From assembly GCA_017650105.1 (NCBI GenBank), contig JAGCFO010000009.1:1-64000 (forward strand): a stretch of DNA of 64,000 bases, read 5' to 3'. How positions within the stretch are numbered: position 1 is the first letter of the stretch; each line of letters starts with the position of its first letter. Made by a program: the position numbers and the translations under genes. This document shows, piece by piece, positions 5,762-13,573 of this stretch. Below the pieces are notes generated by a model. That model ran no database searches, was not told the DNA's origin, and saw only the letters and a list, made by a program, of their open reading frames with translations. Origin of the DNA: Bacteroidaceae bacterium (lineage in GTDB: Bacteria; Bacteroidota; Bacteroidia; Bacteroidales; Bacteroidaceae).

Positions 5762-7324
5762 ATGCCTACCATCGCCGATTTCAAGAAGATACAGGAGGAG
5801 TGGAAGGAGCACTGCCGACAGATACAGAACCTCACAGACACCACATCTCTACAGCGCGAGAACGCCACACAGAGGGAACAGCGCATAAAACGACTACAGA
5901 GCAACTACAATGACTTCTGTGAGTATTACTTCCCCCATTTCCTCACACTACGCGACAAGGTGACAGGTGAAAGCATACGCACTATTCATAACGCACCGTT
6001 CCACAACGAGGCGGCAAGGCTCGTAAAACGAACACCTAACCTCAAGGCTGTATTCAAGTGGCCTCGGGGGCATGCCAAGTCCACACACTTCGATATCTTC
6101 ATACCGCTCTGGCTCATGCTACAGCCGAAAAGACTCATCAACTTCATGGTCATCGTAGGCAAGTCCGAGGACAGCGCTGACAGACTCCTCGGTGACATTC
6201 AGGCCGAGCTGCAGTACAACAAACGAATCATCGACGACTTCGGCAAACAAATGTCCATAGGGGACTGGACAGAAGGGGAGTTCACAACAAAGGATGGCGT
6301 TTTCTTCCTCGCATGCGGACGTGGACAGTCGCCACGAGGACTACGAAAAAGGGAGGCAAGACCCGACTACATCGTCATTGACGACCTCGACGACGACGAG
6401 CTATGCAGAAACCCGAGACGGGTTCGAGAACTCACCGACTGGGTCAAAGAGGCGCTCTTCGGAGCTCTCGACGTCGGAAGAGGACGGTTCATCATGGTAG
6501 GCAACCTCATTTCCAAAACATCCGTGCTCGCCAACATCTGCAACACAAAAGGGGTACACGTATCCACGGTCTATGCCGTCGACAACCAGGGAAACCCTAC
6601 ATGGCAAGAGAAATGGAACAAGGAGGAGGCAAGTGACTATGCCGCGTTCGTAGGATATCGCGCATGGAACAAGGAGATGATGCACAACCCCATCACTGAG
6701 GGAACAGTCTTCAGACAAGAGTGGATAAAGTACGCCAAAAGACCGCCTTGGAACCACTTCTCAGAATTCGTACTGTACATCGACCCGTCTTGGAAAAGCA
6801 AAAAAACAAGCGATACAAAAGCTGCTAAGCTCTGGGCTAAACACGGAACAAACCTGTGGAACTTAAGAGCATTCGTAAGAAAGGCGTCTCTCGCTGAACT
6901 CGTACGGTGGTGCTACGACATCTACGAATGGAGCCTCCACATAGGTATAGCCATACGATTTGCAATGGAGGCGTCATTCATGCAGGATATCATGCTCGAC
7001 GAGTTCACAACAGAGGGAAACATCAGGGGGTACCAGCTGCCCATCACTGGAGACACACGAAAAAAACCCGACAAGTTCCAGCGAATAGAGGCCATCAGCC
7101 CGCTCTGGGAAAGAGGATTCGTATTCTACGACCAGGAACAGAAGGATGACAACGACATGCAGGCTGGCATCGAACAGCTGCTCGCCTTCGAGAAAGGAAT
7201 GGTCGGAAACGACGACGCACCAGACGCCGACGAAGGGGCTATCTACATCCTGCAGAAGAATACAAGACAACAGATTTATCAACCTAGGCTCGGAAAAAGG
7301 CCCACTTCAAAAAACCAATGGTAG
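5762..7324 (+). CDS. Terminase large subunit (Mu gp28-like)
   Basis: A 520-residue packaging motor. The ATPase part has a Walker A-like motif WPRGHAKST (about residues 100-108) and a Walker B segment DYIVIDDLDDDE (about 203-214); the C-terminal nuclease part opens with EFVLYIDPSWKSKK (acidic Asp near residue 340) of the RNase H-like fold. Length and order fit Mu-type large terminases. It should cut and drive phage DNA into the head through the portal encoded at 8108. Confidence 0.88.
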   Translation: MPTIADFKKIQEEWKEHCRQIQNLTDTTSLQRENATQREQRIKRLQSNYNDFCEYYFPHFLTLRDKVTGESIRTIHNAPFHNEAARLVKRTPNLKAVFKWPRGHAKSTHFDIFIPLWLMLQPKRLINFMVIVGKSEDSADRLLGDIQAELQYNKRIIDDFGKQMSIGDWTEGEFTTKDGVFFLACGRGQSPRGLRKREARPDYIVIDDLDDDELCRNPRRVRELTDWVKEALFGALDVGRGRFIMVGNLISKTSVLANICNTKGVHVSTVYAVDNQGNPTWQEKWNKEEASDYAAFVGYRAWNKEMMHNPITEGTVFRQEWIKYAKRPPWNHFSEFVLYIDPSWKSKKTSDTKAAKLWAKHGTNLWNLRAFVRKASLAELVRWCYDIYEWSLHIGIAIRFAMEASFMQDIMLDEFTTEGNIRGYQLPITGDTRKKPDKFQRIEAISPLWERGFVFYDQEQKDDNDMQAGIEQLLAFEKGMVGNDDAPDADEGAIYILQKNTRQQIYQPRLGKRPTSKNQW

Positions 7325-7360
7325 ACTTCTACCTTTAACCACATTCAACCCATTACCTCT

Positions 7361-7588
7361 ATGAAAACCCTCAGTAAACTCTTCTTCGCACTGCGATACA
7401 AACAGGCCGTTCGTAAGGCTGACAGATTCGCACACATCACTCACCGCAAACACATGGTCATCGTCATCAACCGTAAGCTACATGTCGTCGCCAAAAAGGA
7501 CATCAAACAACTCATAGCACAACACCGTTTCCGAAAGGGAACAACCATACACGACATCGAGCAACACGCGCTCTATATCACTCTTTAG
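7361..7588 (+). CDS. Small basic protein of unknown function
   Basis: A 75-residue, strongly basic and His-rich protein (KQAVRKADRFAHITHRKHMVIVINRKLHVV) between the terminase and gp36-like genes, with tight spacing on both sides, so it belongs to the head operon. The sequence suggests a small alpha/beta fold with C-terminal HDIEQHALYITL. No named family is recognised. Confidence 0.6.
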   Translation: MKTLSKLFFALRYKQAVRKADRFAHITHRKHMVIVINRKLHVVAKKDIKQLIAQHRFRKGTTIHDIEQHALYITL

Positions 7589-7620
7589 CTTCTATTGCCA
7601 ACATCAAACTCATCAAACCT

Positions 7621-8040
7621 ATGTTCATCACAGATCAAGACTACCAGGTCGTCATCGGCGAACAGGCACTACGAGTCATCTCGCAAGTCAGCGCAGAGAA
7701 TAGAAACAACGCCGAAACAGAGGCCGTCGAAGAGATAGCTTCGTACCTCAGACCCAAATACGACACCGATGCCATCTTCAGCGCCGAGGGCAACAGCAGA
7801 AACAAGCTCATCGTCATGTACGCCGCCGACATCGCCATCTATCACATGCAGGCGTCAGCACCACAGAAAATGGGAATGGAGATAAGAAAGGAACGATACG
7901 AAAGGGCCATCAAGTGGCTCGAGGGAGTACAGGCCGGGAAAATCATACCCGAACTACCCCTCGCAACCGACAGCGACGGCAACAGCGTCGGAATGCCCAT
8001 CGTCTACGGATCGCAAAAGAAACTCCGACACAACTGGTAA
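7621..8040 (+). CDS. DUF1320 / Mu gp36-like head-tail protein
   Basis: A 139-residue protein beginning MFITDQDYQVVIGEQALRVISQ with the pattern AVEEIASYLRPKYDTDAIF and later NKLIVMYAADIAIYHMQAS, the usual arrangement of Mu gp36/DUF1320 proteins (mostly helical, probably head completion or connector). It lies just upstream of the portal. A repeat array separates it from the portal gene. Confidence 0.8.
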   Translation: MFITDQDYQVVIGEQALRVISQVSAENRNNAETEAVEEIASYLRPKYDTDAIFSAEGNSRNKLIVMYAADIAIYHMQASAPQKMGMEIRKERYERAIKWLEGVQAGKIIPELPLATDSDGNSVGMPIVYGSQKKLRHNW

Positions 8041-8046
8041 CATAAC

Positions 8047-8104
8047 CGATCATCCGATACCTGATTATCTGATTATCTGATTATCTGATTATTTGATTAT
8101 TTGA
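8047..8104. repeat. YYGATTAY 8-bp tandem array upstream of the portal gene
   Basis: About seven units lie between the gp36-like stop and the portal start. Here the flanking genes run on the + strand, yet the repeat still reads YYGATTAY on the + strand, as it does where the genes run on the - strand. Confidence 0.9.
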
Positions 8105-8107
8105 TAT

Positions 8108-9433
8108 ATGCAACTGCTCGACAAATTCAGACAAATAGGCAACAGAGGAAAAATCCTCCACACTGCCTACGGCGACTTCAACCTCGCACGAAAAAACGAC
8201 AGACAACGGCTACGCAAGGTCGTGGTCGAACTGCAGCGGACCACCGACTCACTCACACGCAAGGACATAGGTGACTGGCGACAGGCTTGGCAGCGCGCCA
8301 TAAACGTCGACAGCCCTAACAGACAGATGCTCTACGACATCTACCGAGACGTCGACATCGACCTCCACCTCTCCGGATGCATACAGCAACGCGAGGGATT
8401 CGTACTCGCACGATCATTCAAACTCGTCAATGAACAGGGGGACGAGGATAGCAAGGCTGCCAACTTCTTCAACACTCCATGGTTCAAACTGCTCGTCAAG
8501 CTCGCACTCGACGCTAACTACTGGGGACACTCGCTCATAGAACTCGGAGACGTCATCACCGACAGCAATGGACAACGCACATACGACGGGGTCAAACTCA
8601 TACCACGTAAGCATGTCATTCCCGAATACCATCGGGTAATCACCGACCTCGGACAGGACTGGCACGCCGGCATCGACTACCACATGCCACCATTCAACAA
8701 CTGGCTCATAGAGGTCGGACAGCCCGACAGCCTCGGACTATACCTCAAAGCTGCAACACAGACCATACCAAAAAAGAATGCACTCGCTTTCTGGGATACA
8801 TTCGCCGAGATATTCGGAATGCCCATGCGTATAGCACGTACCACATCACGCGACGACAAGGAACTCAAGAAGATGGAACGAATGATGGCCGACATGGGTA
8901 CCGAGGGATGGGGTATCTTCCAGGAGGGAACAGAGATAGAGGTCATAGAGTCATCAAAGGGTGACGCATTCAACGTCTACGACAGACGAATAGACCGCGC
9001 CAACTCCGAACTCTCGAAGCTCATCATCGGACAGACCATGACGCTCGAGGACGGATCAAGCCTCTCACAGTCCGAAACACACCTCCAGGTCCTGCAGAAT
9101 ATCATCGAGGCCGACTGCGACATCCTACGCGACATGGTCAACAACCAGCTCATTCCTCGAATGATACAACACGGATTCCCGCTCCAAGGCATCCACTTCG
9201 ACTGGGACTACTCCGTCGACTACACTCCCGAACAGCAGACAGCATACGAGACAATGGTGCTCAACAACTTCGACGTCGACCCAGTCTACTTTCAGGAGAA
9301 ATATGGCATGCCAGTAGGAGAACGACGGAACGTACAGCCTGTCGCGACGCCAACGGAACCACAAGAAGAAAAGCCCAATGGCAACAAGCAGCACAACGCC
9401 TCACCACTGGGGGATGCACCTTTTTTCGACTGA
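8108..9433 (+). CDS. Phage portal protein, DUF935 (Mu gp29-like)
   Basis: A 441-residue portal. Signature stretches include YRDVDIDLHLSGCIQQREGFVLARSF, KLALDANYWGHSLIELGDV, ALAFWDTFAEIFGMPMRIART and SKLIIGQTMTLEDGSSLSQSETHLQVL, typical of DUF935 portals. It would form the ring at the head vertex that docks the terminase and then the tail. The C-terminus overlaps the open frame of the MuF gene, and the stop at 9431-9433 overlaps a possible CTG start of MuF. Confidence 0.9.
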   Translation: MQLLDKFRQIGNRGKILHTAYGDFNLARKNDRQRLRKVVVELQRTTDSLTRKDIGDWRQAWQRAINVDSPNRQMLYDIYRDVDIDLHLSGCIQQREGFVLARSFKLVNEQGDEDSKAANFFNTPWFKLLVKLALDANYWGHSLIELGDVITDSNGQRTYDGVKLIPRKHVIPEYHRVITDLGQDWHAGIDYHMPPFNNWLIEVGQPDSLGLYLKAATQTIPKKNALAFWDTFAEIFGMPMRIARTTSRDDKELKKMERMMADMGTEGWGIFQEGTEIEVIESSKGDAFNVYDRRIDRANSELSKLIIGQTMTLEDGSSLSQSETHLQVLQNIIEADCDILRDMVNNQLIPRMIQHGFPLQGIHFDWDYSVDYTPEQQTAYETMVLNNFDVDPVYFQEKYGMPVGERRNVQPVATPTEPQEEKPNGNKQHNASPLGDAPFFD

Positions 9434-9546
9434 GCCCCAGCGACTACCTGGGGCTACACAAACGCTATGCCGAGTGCCTCCCATCAACCCCATCAAACCC
9501 ATTAGAACTATCCAAACACGACGAGCTATCACATCTCTTCGACACC

Positions 9547-10758
9547 ATGATGAGGCACCTATTCCGTGAAAAGGGGGCATCACTACGCATCGACATCATC
9601 ACCGAACAGCCCGTACAGGACTTCATCGACGCACACGCTCACATCCTCGACAACGCCTTCGACAACGTAACCATGTCCGACACCATGAGACAGCGACTCC
9701 AGCAGTCCGACTACGTCTTCTCAGGCATAAAGACCTTCCACGAACTCAACGAGGCTTTCCCATCTCTCCTCGATCCCAACGGCAATCGAAAGACATTCGA
9801 ACAGTTCCTCAATGACGTCCGAGACATCGACTCCACATACAACCAAAACTACCTGCGAGCAGAGTACAACTTCTGCCAGGCTTCCGCACAGATGGCTGCC
9901 AATTGGGAACAGATCGAGGCCGACGGGGACCGATACAACCTCCAGTACCGTACCGCCGGCGACGACCGCGTACGGGAGGAACACCGCGCACTACATGGTG
10001 TCACACTGCCGCCATCCGACCCCTTCTGGCAAACATACTACCCGCCTAACGGATGGAACTGTAGATGCACAGCCGTACAGGTACGCAAAACCAAATACCC
10101 AGAGACTCCTCACGACGAGGCCATGCAGCGCGCACAGAAAGCGCTCGCCAAGGATAAACGAGGCATATTCCAGTTCAACTCCGGAATACAGCAGAAAACA
10201 TTCCCCGACTACAACCCATACACCATCTCACGATGCCGAGACTGCGACATCGCACAGGGAAAAGGCTCAAACAGCCCATTAAGCCTATCCCGCCCATTCG
10301 TCCCAGATAACGAACTATGTGCGGCATGCAAGCTGCTCCATCAGTGTGTGGGAGATAGGACCAAGACTCAGACAGCCATCGAACGGAAACACTACCTCCA
10401 CGAAATGGAACCGTTGCTCCAAATCAGGCATGAAAAGCCCATCGACGAGGGTACAATCAAAGTCGGGTTCTCTACTTATGGGAATAAACACCTTTTCTCT
10501 GATACATTCGGCAGGTCAAGGGTCTTACTCAAAGAGGATTTGAAAGATTTGGGGGAACTCCTTGAAAGAGGCACCTATATTGATGATTCAGCACTTACCC
10601 ATCCAAGGAGGGACAATATCGTTCATTTCTACTATTACAAGGCAGAACTGCATGGACGAACTGTCAGATTAAACGTAGCAAAGGATGTTGAAGAATTACG
10701 CAATGGTCGAATAATTGTAAAGTATTACCTTTATTCTGTTAACGATATAAATGAATAA
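9547..10758 (+). CDS. MuF-type minor head protein with C-terminal nuclease-like toxin domain
   Basis: Residues 1 to about 215 (from ATG 9547) are a MuF domain: NFCQASAQMAANWEQIEADGDRY, then DDRVREEHRALHGV and the hallmark YYPPNGWNCRC. The C-terminal third (from about residue 285: LHEMEPLLQIRHEKPIDEGTI, then VGFSTYGNKHLFSDTFGRS, ending in YYKAELHGRTVRLNVAKD) resembles the PBECR-type nuclease domains often fused to MuF proteins and delivered with the DNA. The frame stays open upstream of 9547 and encodes MuF-like residues (LSPSDYLGLHKRYAECL), so the true start is probably the CTG at 9430, overlapping the portal stop. From about 10430 the DNA is clearly richer in A and T than the rest of the gene, suggesting a swapped-in tip. 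Confidence 0.75.
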   Translation: MMRHLFREKGASLRIDIITEQPVQDFIDAHAHILDNAFDNVTMSDTMRQRLQQSDYVFSGIKTFHELNEAFPSLLDPNGNRKTFEQFLNDVRDIDSTYNQNYLRAEYNFCQASAQMAANWEQIEADGDRYNLQYRTAGDDRVREEHRALHGVTLPPSDPFWQTYYPPNGWNCRCTAVQVRKTKYPETPHDEAMQRAQKALAKDKRGIFQFNSGIQQKTFPDYNPYTISRCRDCDIAQGKGSNSPLSLSRPFVPDNELCAACKLLHQCVGDRTKTQTAIERKHYLHEMEPLLQIRHEKPIDEGTIKVGFSTYGNKHLFSDTFGRSRVLLKEDLKDLGELLERGTYIDDSALTHPRRDNIVHFYYYKAELHGRTVRLNVAKDVEELRNGRIIVKYYLYSVNDINE

Positions 10759-10818
10759 AGCACCAAAGGCGGCGCTTAGGTCTCAATTGCCAGGTTGCCA
10801 TTCCTTCAGTGCTTGTTC
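10750..10818 (-). ncRNA. Possible small convergent RNA next to the MuF 3' end
   Basis: A consensus leftward promoter (10825-10855) would start RNA near 10818. About 40 bases on, a stem AAGCGCC/GGTGCTT with a six-base loop (10777 to 10758, - strand) is followed by a U-rich stretch. The resulting RNA of about 70 bases would overlap only the last bases of muF. It also holds a 20-codon frame starting at 10801. No known family. Confidence 0.3.
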
Positions 10819-10824
10819 TGCCTG

Positions 10825-10855
10825 CAAATGTACAACAAAATCCGCTACTTCCAAA
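10825..10855 (-). promoter_or_regulatory. Consensus leftward promoter facing the 3' end of muF
   Basis: On the - strand: TTTG (10855-10852), exactly 19 bp, then TACATTTG (10832-10825), a perfect TAnnTTTG. It points into the convergent muF gene, not towards any annotated - strand gene. Confidence 0.55.
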
Positions 10856-10918
10856 TAAAATCATACTTTTTTTTAATCTCGTAGTGTTTTTTTCATTGTT
10901 AACGTTTGTTTGACAACA

Positions 10919-10950
10919 GAGCGTCGCCACCCGGGAGGGCAGCGACGCTC
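10919..10950. terminator. Hairpin between convergent phage operons
   Basis: A perfect 9-bp stem (GAGCGTCGC with GCGACGCTC) and 14-base loop, just after the HNH stop and between the rightward head operon and the leftward early operon. It has no clear U-run on either side, so it may be a weak or factor-dependent terminator or an mRNA 3' end stabiliser. Confidence 0.5.
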
Positions 10951-10977
10951 AACTCTATGCGCTCTGGATCTCAACGG

Positions 10978-11313
10978 CTAACGACGGGATGGGGCCACCA
11001 CCGAGCAGGAACAACGGTGCGCCTGAAGATGGCAACCGTGGCAGAGCAACATCAGGTTCTTCGTCGAAAAGGCAAGACGCGGATTCTCACTCAACGGTAC
11101 CACGTGATGAAGCTCCAAACCATCCAATGGCAGGCGCTTGCCACACACATCGCAGCAGCCTCCGTTCTTCACATACAGATAACGCTTCTTACGCTGCAAC
11201 TCCTTGCGACGGTTGCGCAGCTTCTCATCCACACTACGGCGGCGCTTCATACGGACACTCGACACGTAGATGTGCACACCACAGATCTTAAAATGCTTGC
11301 AGAACTCCTTCAT
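10978..11313 (-). CDS. HNH endonuclease
   Basis: A 111-residue protein with a basic N-terminal half and a zinc-type HNH core: CDVCGK (Cys54, Cys57), LELHHVVPLSEN (His69, His70), then STKNLMLLCHGCHLQAH (Asn86, Cys91, Cys94, His99). Such nucleases cut double-stranded DNA and in phages act in packaging, homing or recombination. It is the last gene of the early operon; its start overlaps the preceding stop by four bases (ATGA), indicating translational coupling. Confidence 0.85.
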   Translation of the reverse strand: MKEFCKHFKICGVHIYVSSVRMKRRRSVDEKLRNRRKELQRKKRYLYVKNGGCCDVCGKRLPLDGLELHHVVPLSENPRLAFSTKNLMLLCHGCHLQAHRCSCSVVAPSRR

Positions 11314-11540
11314 AGCTCAACACCACATTCATCCTTCAAAAGAGCCCTAAGCAGATCACAAAGAAGAACGTGACTCTCCAATAGCTCATCTCCAGGTAAA
11401 CTGCCTGACTTGATCAACGACGGAAGAAACAGCTCCACACACTCCATAACCGTGCTACATAACATGAGACCATAACCGTCTGACAACAATGACATAACAG
11501 AGGAATAGTCCTTCACATCCTTAACCTTACCTTCCATCAC
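11310..11540 (-). CDS. Small phage protein of unknown function
   Basis: A 76-residue acidic, probably all-helical protein (VMSLLSDGYGLMLCSTVMECVELFLPSLIKSG, then GDELLESHVLLCDLLRALLKDECG). It overlaps both neighbours by four bases, so it is coupled to the BRO-domain gene before it and the HNH gene after it. No family is recognised. Confidence 0.6.
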   Translation of the reverse strand: MMEGKVKDVKDYSSVMSLLSDGYGLMLCSTVMECVELFLPSLIKSGSLPGDELLESHVLLCDLLRALLKDECGVEL

Positions 11541-12325
11541 TCACCCTCCTTTCTCCAGTGCTTCCTGGCGTTCTGGTTGCCCGGCTGGCCTCCTCTCTTC
11601 TTGTCACCATATACCACAGGAGGAAGCACACTCCTCACATAGTCCGCATCGCACACCGGCTCGCCATCCATCAGACGAGACGCCATCAGAGACGGGTTGT
11701 AGTACAGCATACCGCAAGCACGGTTCGCCTTCGCCTTCTGGTACAACGCCATCAGAACACGAGCGTTACGCACATGACCGCTCAGAACCCTGCTCACCGT
11801 CACCCTGCTCACACCAAGCTCTAGCGCCACGTCACGACGGTCACCAAGGTTCAGGCTCTCGTCAATCAGCCACAAAAGGTTAAGAATCTCCGCGTTCAGC
11901 AGCTCAGCACCCGTCGCACGGCGAGAACGAACCGACACAGCTGACACATTGGACCCACCTGACACATTCAGCACATTCTGCCCAGCAGCCTCATATCTAC
12001 CCGTCTTACGGATACTCGGCAACACCTCCATCGTCACCCACTTACGGAACTTCTTAGCTTCCGGCTTACGGCTCTGGAAAATCAAATTGTACAAACCACT
12101 CTCATTGACAATAGTCATCTGCTGGGTTCCTGAGGGTGTAACTATTGGTGACGCCCCCTTTTCATCATCATCTAATGATGCTGTAGCCTTTCGACTGTTC
12201 TCTACAGTTAATGCATCGCACACGTCCTTAGCGACGAACCACGGCTCTCCCTTAATCACTTCAACCCGGATGGGTTGGTTGCTCTCATTGAAGGTAAACA
12301 CCTTCAGCTCTTGTTTGTTTGACAT
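11537..12325 (-). CDS. BRO-N domain protein, antirepressor-like
   Basis: From the ATG at 12325 (262 aa): MSNKQELKVFTFNESNQPIRVEV, then GEPWFVAKDVCDAL and the BRO-N core SLDDDEKGASPIVTPSGTQQMTIVNESGLYNLIFQSRKPEAKKFRKWVTMEVLPSIRKTG (about residues 50-110). The C-terminal half has a helix-turn-helix (DRRDVALELGVSRVTVSRVLSGH). BRO-N proteins in phages often act as antirepressors. A longer frame to 12376 would run into the structured leader and is less likely. It heads a three-gene unit with the 76-residue protein and HNH nuclease. The leader may control it. Confidence 0.85.
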   Translation of the reverse strand: MSNKQELKVFTFNESNQPIRVEVIKGEPWFVAKDVCDALTVENSRKATASLDDDEKGASPIVTPSGTQQMTIVNESGLYNLIFQSRKPEAKKFRKWVTMEVLPSIRKTGRYEAAGQNVLNVSGGSNVSAVSVRSRRATGAELLNAEILNLLWLIDESLNLGDRRDVALELGVSRVTVSRVLSGHVRNARVLMALYQKAKANRACGMLYYNPSLMASRLMDGEPVCDADYVRSVLPPVVYGDKKRGGQPGNQNARKHWRKEGE

Positions 12326-12363
12326 AATTATACCTAATTTTGAACAATTTGTGGCACAAAGAA

Positions 12364-12533
12364 AGCGGTGCGCCACTTCCCGCTGTTCAAGTCTTAGGTA
12401 AGGACCGACACGGCCATTACAACCGCATCACGGGGTTAGCGCACCGCTATGAAATATCGTTTAGTCAGGGCATGAAAAAAGCCCATAAGCGACGCTCACG
12501 GACGGTACACCGTCCTTACCATAAAACTTGAAC
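12364..12533 (-). ncRNA. Structured leader RNA upstream of the BRO antirepressor gene
   Basis: This gap between 12326 and 12708 has no convincing gene but two long interleaved inverted repeats. Helix A pairs 12385-12405 with 12512-12533 (about 20 of 22 positions, cores GTTCAAGT and GGTAAGGAC). Helix B pairs AGCGGTGCGC (12364-12373) with GCGCACCGCT (12439-12448), 10 of 10. Small hairpins lie at 12500-12515 (GGACGG/CCGTCC) and 12468-12484 (GGGC/GCCC). Because A and B interleave, they form a pseudoknot or exclude one another. Placement before an antirepressor recalls c4 RNA of P1/P7. The remaining bases, 12542-12708, are pyrimidine-rich and hold a CCCATTCAAC repeat. Confidence 0.55.
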
Positions 12534-12599
12534 GCCGCAAAACTACAGCCTTTTTTCCAATTGCCAAACATTTTTCCCTTTTTTTTTACTTTTTTTCTC

Positions 12600-12640
12600 C
12601 CATTCAACCCCATTCAACCCATTCAACCCATCAGACCCAT
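12600..12640. repeat. CCCATTMRAC-type short tandem repeat
   Basis: About four units of a 9-10-base motif (CCATTCAACC, CCCATCAGAC) lie in the gene-free stretch downstream of the 101-residue gene's 3' end. Similar strings occur at 17295-17328 and 19396-19432, and in coding sequence at 9480-9506. Confidence 0.6.
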
Positions 12641-12708
12641 CATCACCCGTAAAGTTACTCTTTTTCCTCCACTTAAACAACTCTTTACACAACTTTTTTT
12701 ACCCTTTT

Positions 12709-13014
12709 TCAAACTTTCTTCAACCTTTTCCTCCAGTTCACCTCGCGGACACGCTTCATCACCAGACCGTGTACCTGCCACAGACTGTACTGACCCCGCC
12801 GCCGCGACGTGAACACCACACCCGTCTTATACAGATGACGGAACTCTTCCCAACTCAGACCACCGGTACGCAACAGACCTCTGTACATAATCTCCAAAAC
12901 CTCGTCCAACGTCACAGCACGGTAAATCCAACCCTCACCCAGCACATCCTCAATGTTCTGAGTCGACAGACTGTAGCCCACAACCTCACCATTGATATAA
13001 AGTTCCTGCTTCAT
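12709..13014 (-). CDS. Phage protein of unknown function (101 aa)
   Basis: A 101-residue protein starting MKQELYINGEVVGYSLSTQNIEDVLGEGWIYRAVT, with a basic C-terminus. The opening resembles short phage neck or regulatory proteins but no family is recognised. The start codon directly abuts an 8-bp repeat array (TAATCAG then ATG). Neighbours are tail-completion-like genes, so a structural role is possible. Confidence 0.55.
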   Translation of the reverse strand: MKQELYINGEVVGYSLSTQNIEDVLGEGWIYRAVTLDEVLEIMYRGLLRTGGLSWEEFRHLYKTGVVFTSRRRGQYSLWQVHGLVMKRVREVNWRKRLKKV

Positions 13015-13078
13015 CTGATTACCCGATTACCTGATTACCTGATTACCCGATTACCCGATTATCTGATTACCCGATTAC
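13015..13078. repeat. YYGATTAY 8-bp tandem array, 8 units
   Basis: Eight units fill the whole gap between the start of the 101-residue gene and the 3' end of the 168-residue gene. The last codons of the latter (QVIG and stop) are repeat sequence. Confidence 0.9.
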
Positions 13079-13573
13079 TTGCTTACCACGGTACTCAAAC
13101 ACCTCCACGTTCTCCACAATATCCTCGTGGTTGTGGTTCGTACGGCTCTCCACCAGCTTCAGATGGTCAAAGCTCGCACCACCGAAGTCCTCCAGCAACT
13201 CATGGAGGGCATCAAGAAGGTCGAACACACCAAGACTCTCTGCCTGGAACTCACTACCCGCACTCGCACTGCCACACCAGTCCGTAACAACATGTAGCAA
13301 CACCCTCGCTCGAGTCGTGTACTCCACACGGCCTTGAACAGCACTCCACACAATAGGGGCAAACTCCACAAACACCGCCGGACGGGACCATGCCGAATCC
13401 TCCTCGATGAACTCCACATTGTGGTTCCATAGGTCCACGTGCTTGACCACACTCTCCGCAGACGAATGCTCAGCAATAGACTCAGGGGTCTTCAATACCG
13501 TCATCGCACCGTCCACATACTTCAAACCGCTCAGCAAACGGACTACCAACGACTCATATAGCTCTTTTCTCAT
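13067..13573 (-). CDS. Phage tail-terminator or tail-completion-like protein (tentative)
   Basis: A 168-residue protein with a helical start (MRKELYESLVVRLLSGLKYVDGAM) and alternating strands (RPAVFVEFAPIVWSAVQGRVEYTTRARVLLHVVTDW), then a long helix LGVFDLLDALHELLEDFG. The layout is that of gp37-like or tail-terminator proteins, and it overlaps the gpG-like gene by four bases, which supports a tail-completion role. The C-terminal VIG comes from the repeat array. Assignment is by shape and context. Confidence 0.5.
   Translation of the reverse strand: MRKELYESLVVRLLSGLKYVDGAMTVLKTPESIAEHSSAESVVKHVDLWNHNVEFIEEDSAWSRPAVFVEFAPIVWSAVQGRVEYTTRARVLLHVVTDWCGSASAGSEFQAESLGVFDLLDALHELLEDFGGASFDHLKLVESRTNHNHEDIVENVEVFEYRGKQVIG

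Noticed and set aside
10739..10930. 63-residue - strand frame next to muF
   Set aside because: It runs through the consensus promoter at 10825-10855, so the full frame cannot be translated from that transcript; only the last 20 codons could.
12340..12531. 63-codon + strand frame in the BRO leader
   Set aside because: It overlaps the inverted repeats and has no domain or codon pattern; the structure explains the sequence better.
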